A stretch of DNA of 64,000 nucleotides from an uncultured Acidobacteriia bacterium (GCA_903900705.1 CAIUOG010000166.1:22350-86349), one strand, 5' to 3'. Shown: positions 26,886 to 34,731, counted from the first letter of the stretch. The notes: generated from the letters alone by a model not told the origin. Made by a program: numbers and translations.

Positions 26886-28802
26886 TCAGGCTTTCCTGTA
26901 CTCTAACTCGACTGAACCCAGATATCGAGTCAATTCATCCAGTTTGACAGCAATTTCTTCACTCTGCTGGCTGGCGGCCGCCTTTTCGAGCGCGGCGCCC
27001 AGGGCGGTGAGTTCCTCGAAGCCATAGCCCGAGCCAGTGCCCTTCATCTTGTGTCCCAGATTTCGGATTGCGGAGAAGTCTCCTGTAGCGAGTGCCTGGC
27101 GATACAGCGAAACTTCCGCGCGCCGTTTATCAAGATAGCCGGGGACTACGTCAGCCATGTCTTCGTCAATTGTCACGAGGATCTTATCCTGCGCAGGCGG
27201 CGGCATTTGTGGCTCCGCCGGGGCATAGCGGGCCAGCGCTTCCAGCAATGTTGTATTGCGAATGGGCTTGGTGAGGGTCTCGGTAAAGCCGGAGTTTGCT
27301 CCGCGTTGCGCCATATCCGCAAATGCGTGGGCTGTGAGCGCCAGCACAGGAGTGGCTTTGCGGTTTTCCGCCTTTTCGAGCGAACGGATTTCGCGGGTGG
27401 CCATGAAGCCGTCCATTACGGGCATTTCAACATCCATGAGGACGGCGTCATAGGAGTTACGGCGGAACAGTTCCACGGCTTCAGCGCCGTTTTCCGCGAT
27501 GTCGATCACGCAGCCACGCCGCTTGAGGTAGGAGAGGATCAGGAAGCGGTTGTCCTCTGAATCGTCCGCCATGAGGATTCGCATGCCGGTGAGCGGCTGG
27601 CTCGTTACCGAAGGCGGCGCCACGGGTTGCTGTTCCGCCACGGCGTCAGGGCCACTTGCGGGTAAACCCTCTGGAACAACAAGGTTTGCCGTGAAGTAAA
27701 ACGTGCTGCCCTGGCCGACCGTACTTTCCACCCAGATGCGACCGCCCATCAGTTCCACCAGTTGTCGGGAGATGGAGAGGCCGAGGCCGGTGCCGCCGTA
27801 TTGTCGCGTGGTGGAAGTATCGGCCTGTGTGAAGTTTTCGAAGACGGAATCGAGCTTTTCCGGTGGGATGCCGATGCCCGTGTCCCGCACGCCGAAACGA
27901 AGGCGACCGGGAGTCCGATCCGCGGGGTCCTGTTCCACGAGGATTTCAATGCCGCCCTGGTGGGTGAACTTAATTGAGTTGCCAAGCAGGTTGATCAGGA
28001 TCTGACGCAACCGGTTCGGGTCGCCCTGAAGATGCACCGGAACGCCGTCAGCGATGTTCCGGCGCAGCCAAAGCCCTTTGCGGGTGGCGCGGAGTTCCAC
28101 CACTTCCAGGGCTCGGGCGATCACGTCCCGCAGGTCCAGCCCGACTTGTTCGAGTTCCACCTTACCGGATTCCACTTTTGCGAGATCCAGAATATCGTTA
28201 ATCAGTTCGAGAAGTGCGACGCCGTTGCGCTGAGAGACCTCGACGCAACGCTTTTGTTCGGCCGTGAGGTCCGTGGCGGAAAGCACGTCGGCCATGCCGA
28301 TGATGGCGTTGAGCGGTGTGCGGATCTCATGGCTCATGCGGGCGAGGAAGTCGCTTTTGGCCTGGGTGGCGCGTTCGAGTTCGCGGCTGAGACGCTCGAT
28401 CTTTTCCTTCTGAATCTGGACGTCGTGATCGGATTGCTGCAGCCGGTGCAGGTCCGCGGGAAGCGACTTCAGCACGAGGAATCGCCGGCCTTCGGACAGC
28501 GCGGCGACGGCCTGCAGATAGCGGTCCTGGCCAGTGGAATCCGTCTCGGTCCAGACGTCCGATTCGCCCTCCCAGACGTCGAGACCAGGCAGGAAGAGTT
28601 CCAGCATCGGGTACTGATCGCAGAGATCCACCGGGATACCGGCGGGGAGGCCGAGCCACGCGGGCAACGCACCCACAGGGTGGCCGACGAAGCCTGGCCC
28701 GGTTACTTCAAAGACGGCAAGATCAAGCGCGGCCGGCAGGTTGGCAAGCGCCAGTGTCCTGGCTGCGTCCCCGCCCGGATTAGTCATCATCGTCGTCGTC
28801 AT
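26886..28802 (-). CDS. Hybrid histidine kinase with receiver and HPt domains
   Basis: 638 aa soluble phosphorelay protein. Residues about 1-120 are a small N-terminal domain I do not recognise, followed by a coiled coil (about 122-150). The dimerisation domain has SHEIRTPLN with His158; the ATPase domain has [19 protein letters not shown] and GTGLGLSI. A receiver (about 410-530) carries MADDSEDN and VLMDVEMP. The C-terminal HPt domain (about 545-635) has its histidine in [14 protein letters not shown] complete His-Asp-His relay in one protein needs an external receiver, most simply the MBL-fused one encoded next. The start overlaps the GTPase stop by 23 bases. Confidence 0.93.
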   Translation of the reverse strand: MTTTMMTNPGGDAARTLALANLPAALDLAVFEVTGPGFVGHPVGALPAWLGLPAGIPVDLCDQYPMLELFLPGLDVWEGESDVWTETDSTGQDRYLQAVAALSEGRRFLVLKSLPADLHRLQQSDHDVQIQKEKIERLSRELERATQAKSDFLARMSHEIRTPLNAIIGMADVLSATDLTAEQKRCVEVSQRNGVALLELINDILDLAKVESGKVELEQVGLDLRDVIARALEVVELRATRKGLWLRRNIADGVPVHLQGDPNRLRQILINLLGNSIKFTHQGGIEILVEQDPADRTPGRLRFGVRDTGIGIPPEKLDSVFENFTQADTSTTRQYGGTGLGLSISRQLVELMGGRIWVESTVGQGSTFYFTANLVVPEGLPASGPDAVAEQQPVAPPSVTSQPLTGMRILMADDSEDNRFLILSYLKRRGCVIDIAENGAEAVELFRRNSYDAVLMDVEMPVMDGFMATREIRSLEKAENRKATPVLALTAHAFADMAQRGANSGFTETLTKPIRNTTLLEALARYAPAEPQMPPPAQDKILVTIDEDMADVVPGYLDKRRAEVSLYRQALATGDFSAIRNLGHKMKGTGSGYGFEELTALGAALEKAAASQQSEEIAVKLDELTRYLGSVELEYRKA

Positions 28803-29301
28803 CGCCGGCCTGGATTATACGGGTAGTCAGGCCGAGGAAGGCCTCCTCCACATGATCGCCGGTTTTGGCACTGGTTTCGAGGATTGTCCAGCCGGCGGCG
28901 CGCAGTTCGTCCCAGGTGGCCTCCGGGATCTCCCACTCGCTGCGGAGGTCGACTTTATTCACAAGAAGGATGAAGGGCTGGTTGCCGATTTCGTTCTCGA
29001 CGCGTTGCTGAATGCTGCGGGCCACTTCAAGCGTTTTCGACCGCGTCCCATCCATCACAAGCAGATAGCCGGCCGCATCCCGGACCTGGTTGAGTTTAAC
29101 CGGCGCGCCATCTTCCTCGCCAGCCATGTCCCAGATCATGAGCGTGACTTCTTCGCCATTCAGCGGGAAGGTCTTTTTGTCGATCTTCACGCCCACCGTG
29201 GTGTGGTACTTGTCCGAGAACATACTGTGGACAAACCGGGCCACGAGGCTGGTTTTGCCGACTCCGAAGGAGCCGAGGAGGCAGATCTTCTTCTTCAGCA
29301 T
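28780..29301 (-). CDS. Ras/Rab-like small GTPase with poly-aspartate tail
   Basis: 173 aa single-domain GTPase, closer in its motifs to eukaryotic Rab/Ras than to Era or FtsY types. G1 is GSFGVGKT (10-17); the G2 Thr lies in YHTTVGV; G3 is WDMAGEE; G4 is NKVD; G5 is ETSAK. The usual catalytic Gln after DxxG is Glu here (DMAGEE), so intrinsic hydrolysis may be slow and a partner needed. The tail ends in seven Asp instead of a lipidation Cys. MglA of Myxococcus and the Rup families are the known bacterial relatives. It is the first gene of the minus-strand cluster. A TATACT at 29320-29315 could be a -10 box, which would make the leader very short. Confidence 0.93.
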   Translation of the reverse strand: MLKKKICLLGSFGVGKTSLVARFVHSMFSDKYHTTVGVKIDKKTFPLNGEEVTLMIWDMAGEEDGAPVKLNQVRDAAGYLLVMDGTRSKTLEVARSIQQRVENEIGNQPFILLVNKVDLRSEWEIPEATWDELRAAGWTILETSAKTGDHVEEAFLGLTTRIIQAGDDDDDDD

Positions 29302-29314
29302 TTTGAGTTACCAG

Positions 29315-29320
29315 AGTATA
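29315..29320 (-). promoter_or_regulatory. Possible -10 box of the GTPase cluster
   Basis: TATACT on the minus strand lies 13 bases upstream of the GTPase ATG. No good -35 is seen at 16-18 bases, and the ribosome-binding site is weak, so a nearly leaderless transcript or an activator-dependent promoter is possible. Weak evidence. Confidence 0.3.
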
Positions 29321-29406
29321 ACGGCACTATCGGGCGCGAAGTGCGCATTCGGCGACCAGCCTCCATACCGGCTGTCAGCGTAGCATGGAGCTTGCGGCTC
29401 TACTGA

Positions 29407-30033
29407 ATGGATAAACTACTTGCCGGCTATCGGCGTTTCCGCGAAACCGGGTGGCCCGTGCAGCGAAGGCTTTTCGAATCGCTGGCGCGGGACGGCCAGA
29501 CTCCAAAAGCTCTGGTGATTGCCTGCATTGACAGCCGCGTGGACCCCGCGATGATTTTCGACGTCGCACCCGGCGATATTCTGACTGTGCGGAACGTGGC
29601 AAACCTTGTGCCTCCCTATGCTCCGGACGTTGCATATCACGGTACCAGCGCGGCGCTGGAGTTTGGCGTTCGGGTACTCAAGGTCCCCCACGTGATTGTG
29701 CTGGGCCACGGCATGTGCAGTGGCGTTCGTGCGCTGCTGGAAGGCGCTCCGGAGAACGCGGGAGACTTCGTGGCCCAATGGATGGGTATGGCGGAACCGG
29801 CGCTGGAACGCTCCCGTCATTGTCCGCCGGAAGAACGGGCGTTGTGTTGTGAACATGAGGTGGTTAAGATCTCGCTGGCGAATCTGATGACCTTCCCGTG
29901 GATTGCGGAGCCGGTGGCTTCCGGCGAACTGTGCCTGCATGGCGCATGGTTCAACATCCGCACCGGACGGCTCATGACGCTGCAGGCGGACGGCGATTTT
30001 GCCGCCGCTTCTGATTCATCCCAATTGCCGTGA
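29407..30033 (+). CDS. Beta-class carbonic anhydrase
   Basis: 208 aa cytoplasmic zinc enzyme that interconverts CO2 and bicarbonate. Zinc ligands and active site: CIDSRVDP (Cys and the Asp-Arg dyad, about residues 39-46) and GHGMCSGV (His and second Cys, about 98-105). NVANLVPPY and HGTSAALEFGVRVLKVPHVIVLGH are typical of the family. The C-terminal WFNIRTGRL is the standard end. The gene stands alone between the divergent GTPase cluster and a secreted DUF1080 gene. Confidence 0.95.
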   Translation: MDKLLAGYRRFRETGWPVQRRLFESLARDGQTPKALVIACIDSRVDPAMIFDVAPGDILTVRNVANLVPPYAPDVAYHGTSAALEFGVRVLKVPHVIVLGHGMCSGVRALLEGAPENAGDFVAQWMGMAEPALERSRHCPPEERALCCEHEVVKISLANLMTFPWIAEPVASGELCLHGAWFNIRTGRLMTLQADGDFAAASDSSQLP

Positions 30034-30102
30034 AACTGTAAGACTTTGAAAATTACGGAAGCGCCGTGTCTGAATCGGGTGTAGACTCAACCTGGATTCC
30101 AC

Positions 30103-31035
30103 ATGAAACGCTTCAAAGTTACCGTACTCGCTGCCCTCGCCGGCATCATTCTCGTTACCGTCCCCCGTGCCTCGTCGCAACCGCCCGCCGGAGGCCCGCC
30201 CGCTCCTGGCACGTTCAACATGCGAGGCAACGCCGTCCCCTTCGACTTCAATGACAACGAAGGCTTCACCTCACTGTTTGACGGCAAGACCCTCAACGGT
30301 TGGGCCGGCCACCCGCAACTCTGGAGCGTGAAGGATGGCGCCATGTACATCCATCCCTCCTGCGAACATCCGACCGGCACCACCTATATGTACTGGACCG
30401 GCGGCGAAGCCACCGATTTCGTTCTCAAGTACGAACTGAAGGGAAATCAGAACGTGAACGGCGGTATGCAGTTCCGCAGTTACCTCACGGCCGATGCGAA
30501 TGCCTCCGGCAAATTCCCGCCGCGTCCCGCTCGTGGACCGGCCGGCGGAGCGGGTCGCGGACCCGGCGGAGCGGCAGGTGCAGGACGGGGTCCTGGTGGC
30601 GGACGTGGCCGTGGGCCCGCCTGTGAAAACCCCGGCACCCCTCCCTCCCGTGAAGAACTCGCTCCCTGGGATATGTTTGGTCCCCAGGCGGACTTTGACG
30701 CCAATAACAACTTCTCCGGCATGTTCTACGAACAGGGTGGCCGCGCCATCATCGCTCTGCCCGGCCACGCTCTGCTGGCCGAAAAAGGCCGTGTACAGGA
30801 CCTGGGAACTATCGCTGATAAAGAAACGATGCAGTCCTGGTTCCACAAAGACGACTACAACCAGTTCATGATCGTCGCCAAAGGCCCGACCACTTCCATT
30901 TTCATGAACGGTCACCTGATCACTGTTCTCACCGACAATGACCCGACCTACTTCCGCCCCGGCGGCAAGCTGGGTCCGGAAGTGGAATCGACAGGCGAAT
31001 ACTGGGTCCGCAATATCTATCTGAAGAAGCTCTAA
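30103..31035 (+). CDS. Secreted DUF1080 protein with Gly/Pro/Arg-rich insertion
   Basis: 310 aa. The signal peptide (KRFKVTVLAALAGIILVTV) is followed by Pro-rich residues and a DUF1080 domain: GFTSLFDGKTLNGWAGHPQLW, then NVNGGMQFRSY, DYNQFMIVAKG and a terminal VRNIYLKKL. Between residues about 140 and 180 the domain is interrupted by a low-complexity stretch of Gly, Ala, Pro and Arg (bases about 30515-30640), which ends just before CENPGTPPS. The likely role is carbohydrate or keto-glycoside processing outside the cytoplasm. The gene is followed seven bases later by a decayed secreted-glycosidase-like gene, so the pair was probably once an operon. Confidence 0.88.
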   Translation: MKRFKVTVLAALAGIILVTVPRASSQPPAGGPPAPGTFNMRGNAVPFDFNDNEGFTSLFDGKTLNGWAGHPQLWSVKDGAMYIHPSCEHPTGTTYMYWTGGEATDFVLKYELKGNQNVNGGMQFRSYLTADANASGKFPPRPARGPAGGAGRGPGGAAGAGRGPGGGRGRGPACENPGTPPSREELAPWDMFGPQADFDANNNFSGMFYEQGGRAIIALPGHALLAEKGRVQDLGTIADKETMQSWFHKDDYNQFMIVAKGPTTSIFMNGHLITVLTDNDPTYFRPGGKLGPEVESTGEYWVRNIYLKKL

Positions 31036-31042
31036 GGACCAC

Positions 31043-31850
31043 TGGATTCGACTCCACTGCGTTGCCGGACTCATTCTGTTTTCTGTGGCCGCCAGCGGGC
31101 AAAACCCAAAGGTCGCCGCCACCCGTTCGCAGTGGAGCCGCATCAATCCCGTTACGCCGCTCACTTCCGCCACGTTCGCCACGCCACCCGCCGCCGACCG
31201 GCCCTGGGTGCACGAAAACGGACGCGATGGACGCCATTGCAAACGGGAGCGAACTTGTCATCCGCGCCACCAGGGCGGGGACCTGGAGCACCACACTCAG
31301 CAACGGTCGCACCGTGAAAAGCAGTGTGGCCGATGTTCCCGCCGCGCTTGACCTGACCGGCATCACCTGGCACATCGCCGCCGAGGACTGGCAGCCTGCG
31401 AACCCCTACGCCGCTACCACCGGACCCGCTGCCGCGGAAACCAAAAAGACGAAACTGGAACTCGACATCCAGGGCCTGAAACCCTGGCCGCAGATTCCCG
31501 CGCTGCAGTTCGTCGCCGGTCTCGCCACCTACACCGCCACCTTCGACCTGCCCGTTACCTGGGCAAAGGGACAGGGTGCTCTGCTGAGCCTGGGCGAGGT
31601 CTTCGATACGTTCTCGGTGACGGTGAATCATCAGCCGGTATCCGTGGATCAACTGAGTGCGGAAGCCGATCTTGGCGCTCAGCTGAAACCCGGCCGGAAT
31701 ACGATCAACGTCCGCGTGGCCACCACTCTGAACAATCGTCTGGCCAGCCTGGATGAGGATGTGAAGAATCGCGGTTTCGTCCAGCCCTACGGTCTGGTCG
31801 GTCCGGTTCGAATCACACCGTATCGGACGGTTCCGGTTTCCGGGCGCTGA
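31043..31850 (+). pseudogene. Remnant of a secreted glycosyl hydrolase, probably GH106-like, with internal deletion and frameshift
   Basis: Two pieces of one ancestral protein lie in different frames. Frame 2 from about 31043 reads a signal-peptide-like stretch (VAGLILFSVAASGQNP) without an ATG, followed by RSQWSRINPVTPLTSATF and PPAADRPWVHENG; the PPxxxRPWV pattern is typical of the mature start of Acidobacteria GH106-type rhamnosidases. At about 31210-31235 this frame loses sense, and frame 3 carries the end of such an enzyme: a beta-sandwich with FVAGLATYTATFDLPVTW, LLSLGEVFDTFSVTVN and LKPGRNTINVRVATTL, ending at 31850. The roughly 600-residue catalytic middle is absent. The family assignment is inferred; that it is decayed is well supported. 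Confidence 0.7.
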
Positions 31851-31866
31851 CGCGAACTGTGCCGTT

Positions 31867-32340
31867 TCAGATGTGATACATGAGGGCTTCCGCCGGTAAA
31901 GCGGAAGCGCGCCCGGCGTCCACCTGTTTAATCAGCTCCGCCAGGGTCGTTCGGTCGAGCACATCGGAGATGGCATCCCGTACCCGGCGCATGATGATTC
32001 GCGTGCCGCAGTTCTCCACGTCCACGCACTCCTCACAGGCCTTGAAAGCCGTCTCGCTTGCGCACGGCAGGGGGGCCAGAGGGCCTTCCAGGATTCGAAT
32101 AATCGAACCCATTGTGATGGCTGAAGGCGGCCGGGCGAGGTAGTAGCCGCCATGCCGGCCCAACCGGCTCATCAGCAGACCGCGGCTTTTCAAATCCAGC
32201 AGAATGGCTTCGAGGAATTTCAGGGGAATCGACTCATCGCGCGCCAGAGTGGCGATCATGATAGGGCCTTCGCGATAGCGTCTCCCGAGCGCCTGCATGG
32301 CTTTTAGTCCATACTGCGTTCTCCTGGAGATTGTTCTCAT
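31867..32340 (-). CDS. Rrf2-family transcriptional regulator
   Basis: 157 aa. The opening MRTISRRTQYGLKAMQALG and the winged helix with IPLKFLEAILLDLKSRGLL and GRHGGYYLARPP (wing) are Rrf2 hallmarks. Three Cys (CEEC, then C in ENCG, about residues 107-117), preceded by another in PLPCAS, resemble the cluster or thiol ligands of IscR/NsrR-like members, so it may bind an iron-sulfur cluster or sense thiol/NO stress. I chose the ATG at 32340 over the GTG two codons upstream. It is divergent from the GAF/PIG-L/ANTAR operon, and a dyad in the shared 250-base gap could be its operator. Confidence 0.92.
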   Translation of the reverse strand: MRTISRRTQYGLKAMQALGRRYREGPIMIATLARDESIPLKFLEAILLDLKSRGLLMSRLGRHGGYYLARPPSAITMGSIIRILEGPLAPLPCASETAFKACEECVDVENCGTRIIMRRVRDAISDVLDRTTLAELIKQVDAGRASALPAEALMYHI

Positions 32341-32390
32341 GACCACTTCAGATTACTGTATGTCGATCTTTGACTGCTTCAGGCTTTTGC

Positions 32391-32440
32391 TTGACAACGA
32401 TTCCCTGAATATCCTAAACTCGATATAGTTAGTAGGGTAT
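32391..32440 (+). promoter_or_regulatory. Promoter and Rrf2-type dyad upstream of the GAF/PIG-L/ANTAR operon
   Basis: TTGACA occurs at 32391-32396. A dyad AACT-CGATAT-AGTT (32417-32430), inside a longer imperfect palindrome from ATATCCTA to AGTAGGGTAT (32409-32440), covers TATAGT at 32424-32429. TATAGT could be the -10 box with TTCCCT (32401-32406) as a -35 at 17 bases; alternatively TTGACA pairs with TAAACT (32415-32420) at 18 bases. The AT-rich, two-armed layout is like IscR/Rrf2 sites, and the Rrf2 gene is divergent. Binding is inferred. Confidence 0.45.
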
Positions 32441-32463
32441 TGGCACCGAGCGCTGCTATGGCC

Positions 32464-32557
32464 TGACCGCCCCGGACACGGTCACGCCCACAGGTAAGTC
32501 ATATGAAGCACCGGAAAATCACCATCTCCGCCCGTTGTTGTCGCCGAGGTTATCGGC
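32464..32557 (+). ncRNA. Structured 5' leader, two small hairpins
   Basis: Between the promoter and the first gene the leader holds TGACCG (32464-32469) paired with CGGTCA (32479-32484) and GCCGA (32543-32547) paired with TCGGC (32553-32557). Loops are 9 and 5 bases. The last gene of this operon encodes an ANTAR RNA-binding domain, so a target in the leader would make sense, but neither loop is the standard hexaloop. Low confidence as a regulatory RNA. Confidence 0.25.
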
Positions 32558-32593
32558 TTCGCAACGCAGCCCCTTTGTCCTTTGGAGATGGTT

Positions 32594-32998
32594 ATGAAAC
32601 AGAACGAAATCTTCCGGCAAATTTCCCGCATCGTACATGATGCGGATTGCCTGAGCGCCGCGCTCAGCGGCATCCGGGCCATACTGGCCACAGAATGGGG
32701 CGGGGCGGTGCTTATCATTCGTCCGGCGTCCACCGCGCCGGGCAATTCCTTCCCTCCCGCCATCAGCGAGTTTCTCGAATCCCGGGATTATCCGTTCCGC
32801 GGTCTGCATACGGCGCCCTTACGGAATGGTGCCCGGACTGCGGGAACCCTGGTGGCCTGCATCGGTTCTTTTTACCTGGGCAGTTCGGAGGCGTTTGGCG
32901 ATAGTCTTCGCGCCGTCACCGATTATGCGGGCAACCAGTTGGCGGACCTGGCGCGCCGTCTGGCGCTTCCGGCGCTCGAATATGCGGAGGCGGCATGA
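32594..32998 (+). CDS. Small GAF-like sensor protein
   Basis: 134 aa soluble protein. After an N-terminal helix (NEIFRQISRIVHDADCLSAAL) the segment about 30-120 reads like a GAF domain (EWGGAVLIIRP, AGTLVACIGSFYLGSSEAFGD, and a closing helix VTDYAGNQLADLARRL). I chose the ATG at 32594 because GGAG at 32584-32587 is correctly spaced; an in-frame TTG at 32582 is less likely. It has no output domain, so it probably works by contacting the other two proteins of the operon. Its stop overlaps the next gene by four bases. The name of the family is uncertain. Confidence 0.72.
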   Translation: MKQNEIFRQISRIVHDADCLSAALSGIRAILATEWGGAVLIIRPASTAPGNSFPPAISEFLESRDYPFRGLHTAPLRNGARTAGTLVACIGSFYLGSSEAFGDSLRAVTDYAGNQLADLARRLALPALEYAEAA

Positions 32999-33909
32999 TG
33001 ATGTCTTCTCTCACTTCCTGGTGGCCGGGGCCGGGGGAATTCGCACTTCCCGAACTTTCCGGCATTATGGCGAAGGCCGCCTCGCCGGTGAAGGTACTTC
33101 TGGTGGTCGCGCATCCGGATGACGAATCGGAGTGCGCCGCTACGATCTACCGCATCACGCACGAAGTCGGCGGAGTGGTGGATCAACTGGTTGTCACCGA
33201 TGGAGCCGGCGGACTGAGTTTCTCGGCGCCGGCGCTGGACTACTATGGCCTGCGCCGGTCGCGCGTTACCGGAAAGGAACTGTCCCGCCTGCGCCGTGGC
33301 GAACTGCTTCGCGCGGGCAAAATCATCGGGATTCGCCATCACTATTTTCTGGACCAGAAGGACAGCGGCTTTACGCTGGATGTGGACGAGGGCCTTCGCA
33401 CCTGGGACCTCCCTCGCGTCCGCGGGGAGTTGAGCAGTCTCCTGGAGCGTGAACGCTACGACGTGGTGCTGACTCTGTTGCCCACCAGTGATACCCACGG
33501 TCATCATAAAACAGTTGCTCTGCTTGCTCTTGAGGCGGTTCAGGCCTTTCCGGACAGCAGTCGTCCCGTGCTGATGGGCGTGTCCACCGGATCTTTTGAG
33601 AAGACCGGGGCCGCCTTTGAAGAACTGCCAGGCTTTCCCGAGACTCGCACAACCAACGGACAGCCCGTCTGGTCGTTCGACCGCCGAACCCCGCTTTCCC
33701 TGAGCGCGGCGCTGGATCACAGCATCATCGTGAACTGGGTGATCGCCGAGCACAAGTCGCAAGGCATGTTCCAGATGGAATACGGACGCCACACCCACGA
33801 ACACTTTTGGCAGTTCGCCGCGGGTGGCGAGCGGCGGGAAGCGGTCTGGCGCCCGTTGCTGCGCCACTTTGCGGCTGACTCGCTGCTTACTCCGGCGGTG
33901 GCGGCATGA
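32995..33909 (+). CDS. PIG-L/LmbE-family zinc deacetylase
   Basis: 304 aa. AHPDDESECAA (about residues 40-50) is the canonical metal-binding and catalytic motif of the family, and THGHHKT (about 165-171) supplies the third zinc ligand. VTDGAGG and RRGELLRAGKIIGI are also usual. Members remove N-acetyl groups from amino-sugar conjugates, for example MshB and BshB in mycothiol and bacillithiol synthesis and LmbE-type enzymes in antibiotic pathways. The N-terminal 30 residues (SLTSWWPGPGEFALPELSG) are an extra. Being between a GAF-like protein and a GAF-ANTAR protein is unusual and suggests a regulated or regulatory deacetylase. The substrate is unknown. ATGA overlaps on both sides. Confidence 0.93.
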   Translation: MMMSSLTSWWPGPGEFALPELSGIMAKAASPVKVLLVVAHPDDESECAATIYRITHEVGGVVDQLVVTDGAGGLSFSAPALDYYGLRRSRVTGKELSRLRRGELLRAGKIIGIRHHYFLDQKDSGFTLDVDEGLRTWDLPRVRGELSSLLERERYDVVLTLLPTSDTHGHHKTVALLALEAVQAFPDSSRPVLMGVSTGSFEKTGAAFEELPGFPETRTTNGQPVWSFDRRTPLSLSAALDHSIIVNWVIAEHKSQGMFQMEYGRHTHEHFWQFAAGGERREAVWRPLLRHFAADSLLTPAVAA

Positions 33910-34634
33910 AGTCCTGGCACTCCACGGCATTTCGATTTCAGGACAGCCTGACGGCACTGGCACAGTTTGCCTTGCGGGAGACATCCGCCACCGGCTATGC
34001 GCTGTTTCAAAATCCTGGCACGAGCGCGCTTGTGGCGCTGGGGGAAGAGATTTCCGAGGCCGACGCGTTTGGTGGTGTGAACCCTTTGCTGCTCACATAT
34101 GCCATGCAGACCGGCGGAGTCGCCGACGGGCTGGTTGCTTTTTCCTACGGCGACGCGCAGACGCAGGCAAAAGCGGGGGAAACTCTCCATCGTGTTGTCC
34201 CGGCGATGGAAACCGTCTGGCAGGCTCGCAATGCGGACGCCCACTACCTGGGTCTCGCGCGCCGGCTCAGTGCGCTCGAATCCCAGTTGATCGACTCCCG
34301 CATCGTGGAACGGGCGAAGGGTCTGATCAGCGCCGCCGGCCCGCCCGAAGGTAATTCTGAAGCGGTGAACTCGCTGGTGAGCCATGTGCGGAACGTTTTC
34401 CGGCCCGGCTCAGCGGCCAGCACTTTGGAATTGAAACTAAGGGAACTCGAAAATGAGATTCAAGAGAGGCGCGTCACCAGTCAGGCAAAAGCACTCCTGC
34501 AGGCCGCGCACTCGCTGTCGGAAGATCAGGCGTACGCACACCTGCGAACGCTGAGCAGAAAGAGCCGTCGCCGGCTTGGGGAAGTGGCGGCGGATGTAAT
34601 GACGCAGTACTCGCTGAAAGCCAAAACGGCTTAG
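33906..34634 (+). CDS. GAF-like protein with C-terminal ANTAR RNA-binding domain
   Basis: 242 aa. Residues about 8-110 resemble a GAF sensor (SATGYALFQNPG; GVADGLVAFSYGD). The C-terminal 55 residues (from LRELENEIQERRVTSQAKALLQ to LRTLSRKSRRRLGEVAADV) match the ANTAR pattern, including the Ala-x2-Leu-Leu helix and the basic S-R-x-S-R-R-R-L segment. ANTAR domains bind paired hexaloop hairpins in nascent RNA and prevent termination. A related half-motif, LESQLIDSRIVERAKGLI (about 118-135), sits upstream, as though ANTAR was partly duplicated. It is the third gene of the operon and is followed by a region with two hairpins in front of the next transcription unit. Confidence 0.82.
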   Translation: MKSWHSTAFRFQDSLTALAQFALRETSATGYALFQNPGTSALVALGEEISEADAFGGVNPLLLTYAMQTGGVADGLVAFSYGDAQTQAKAGETLHRVVPAMETVWQARNADAHYLGLARRLSALESQLIDSRIVERAKGLISAAGPPEGNSEAVNSLVSHVRNVFRPGSAASTLELKLRELENEIQERRVTSQAKALLQAAHSLSEDQAYAHLRTLSRKSRRRLGEVAADVMTQYSLKAKTA

Positions 34635-34694
34635 GCGGGGTAAATACATTTCAGGGTCCGAAACACCAGAAATCATCCGGGGAATCGCTGTGGT

Positions 34695-34716
34695 TGTAAG
34701 GCCCTGACGCCTTACA
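34695..34716 (+). promoter_or_regulatory. Hairpin with six-base loop, candidate ANTAR target
   Basis: TGTAAGGC (34695-34702) pairs perfectly with GCCTTACA (34709-34716). The loop is exactly six bases, CCTGAC, with G in position 4, which ANTAR targets require, but C instead of A in position 1. It lies 61 bases after the ANTAR gene and 69 before the heme-motif gene. Confidence 0.45.
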
Positions 34717-34731
34717 GCGAAGACCCATATT

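Noticed and set aside
31209..31235. Programmed frameshift joining the two glycosidase pieces
   Set aside because: No slippery heptamer is visible and the whole catalytic middle is missing, so deletion plus decay is simpler.
31062..31850. The 262-codon frame as an intact gene
   Set aside because: The first 50 residues are Pro/Arg-rich nonsense, while the true signal peptide and mature start are in another frame just upstream; a decayed gene explains both.
32085..32115. tRNA-like T-loop (GGTTCGATTATTCGAATCC on the minus strand)
   Set aside because: It is inside the Rrf2 winged-helix coding region and no cloverleaf can be drawn around it.
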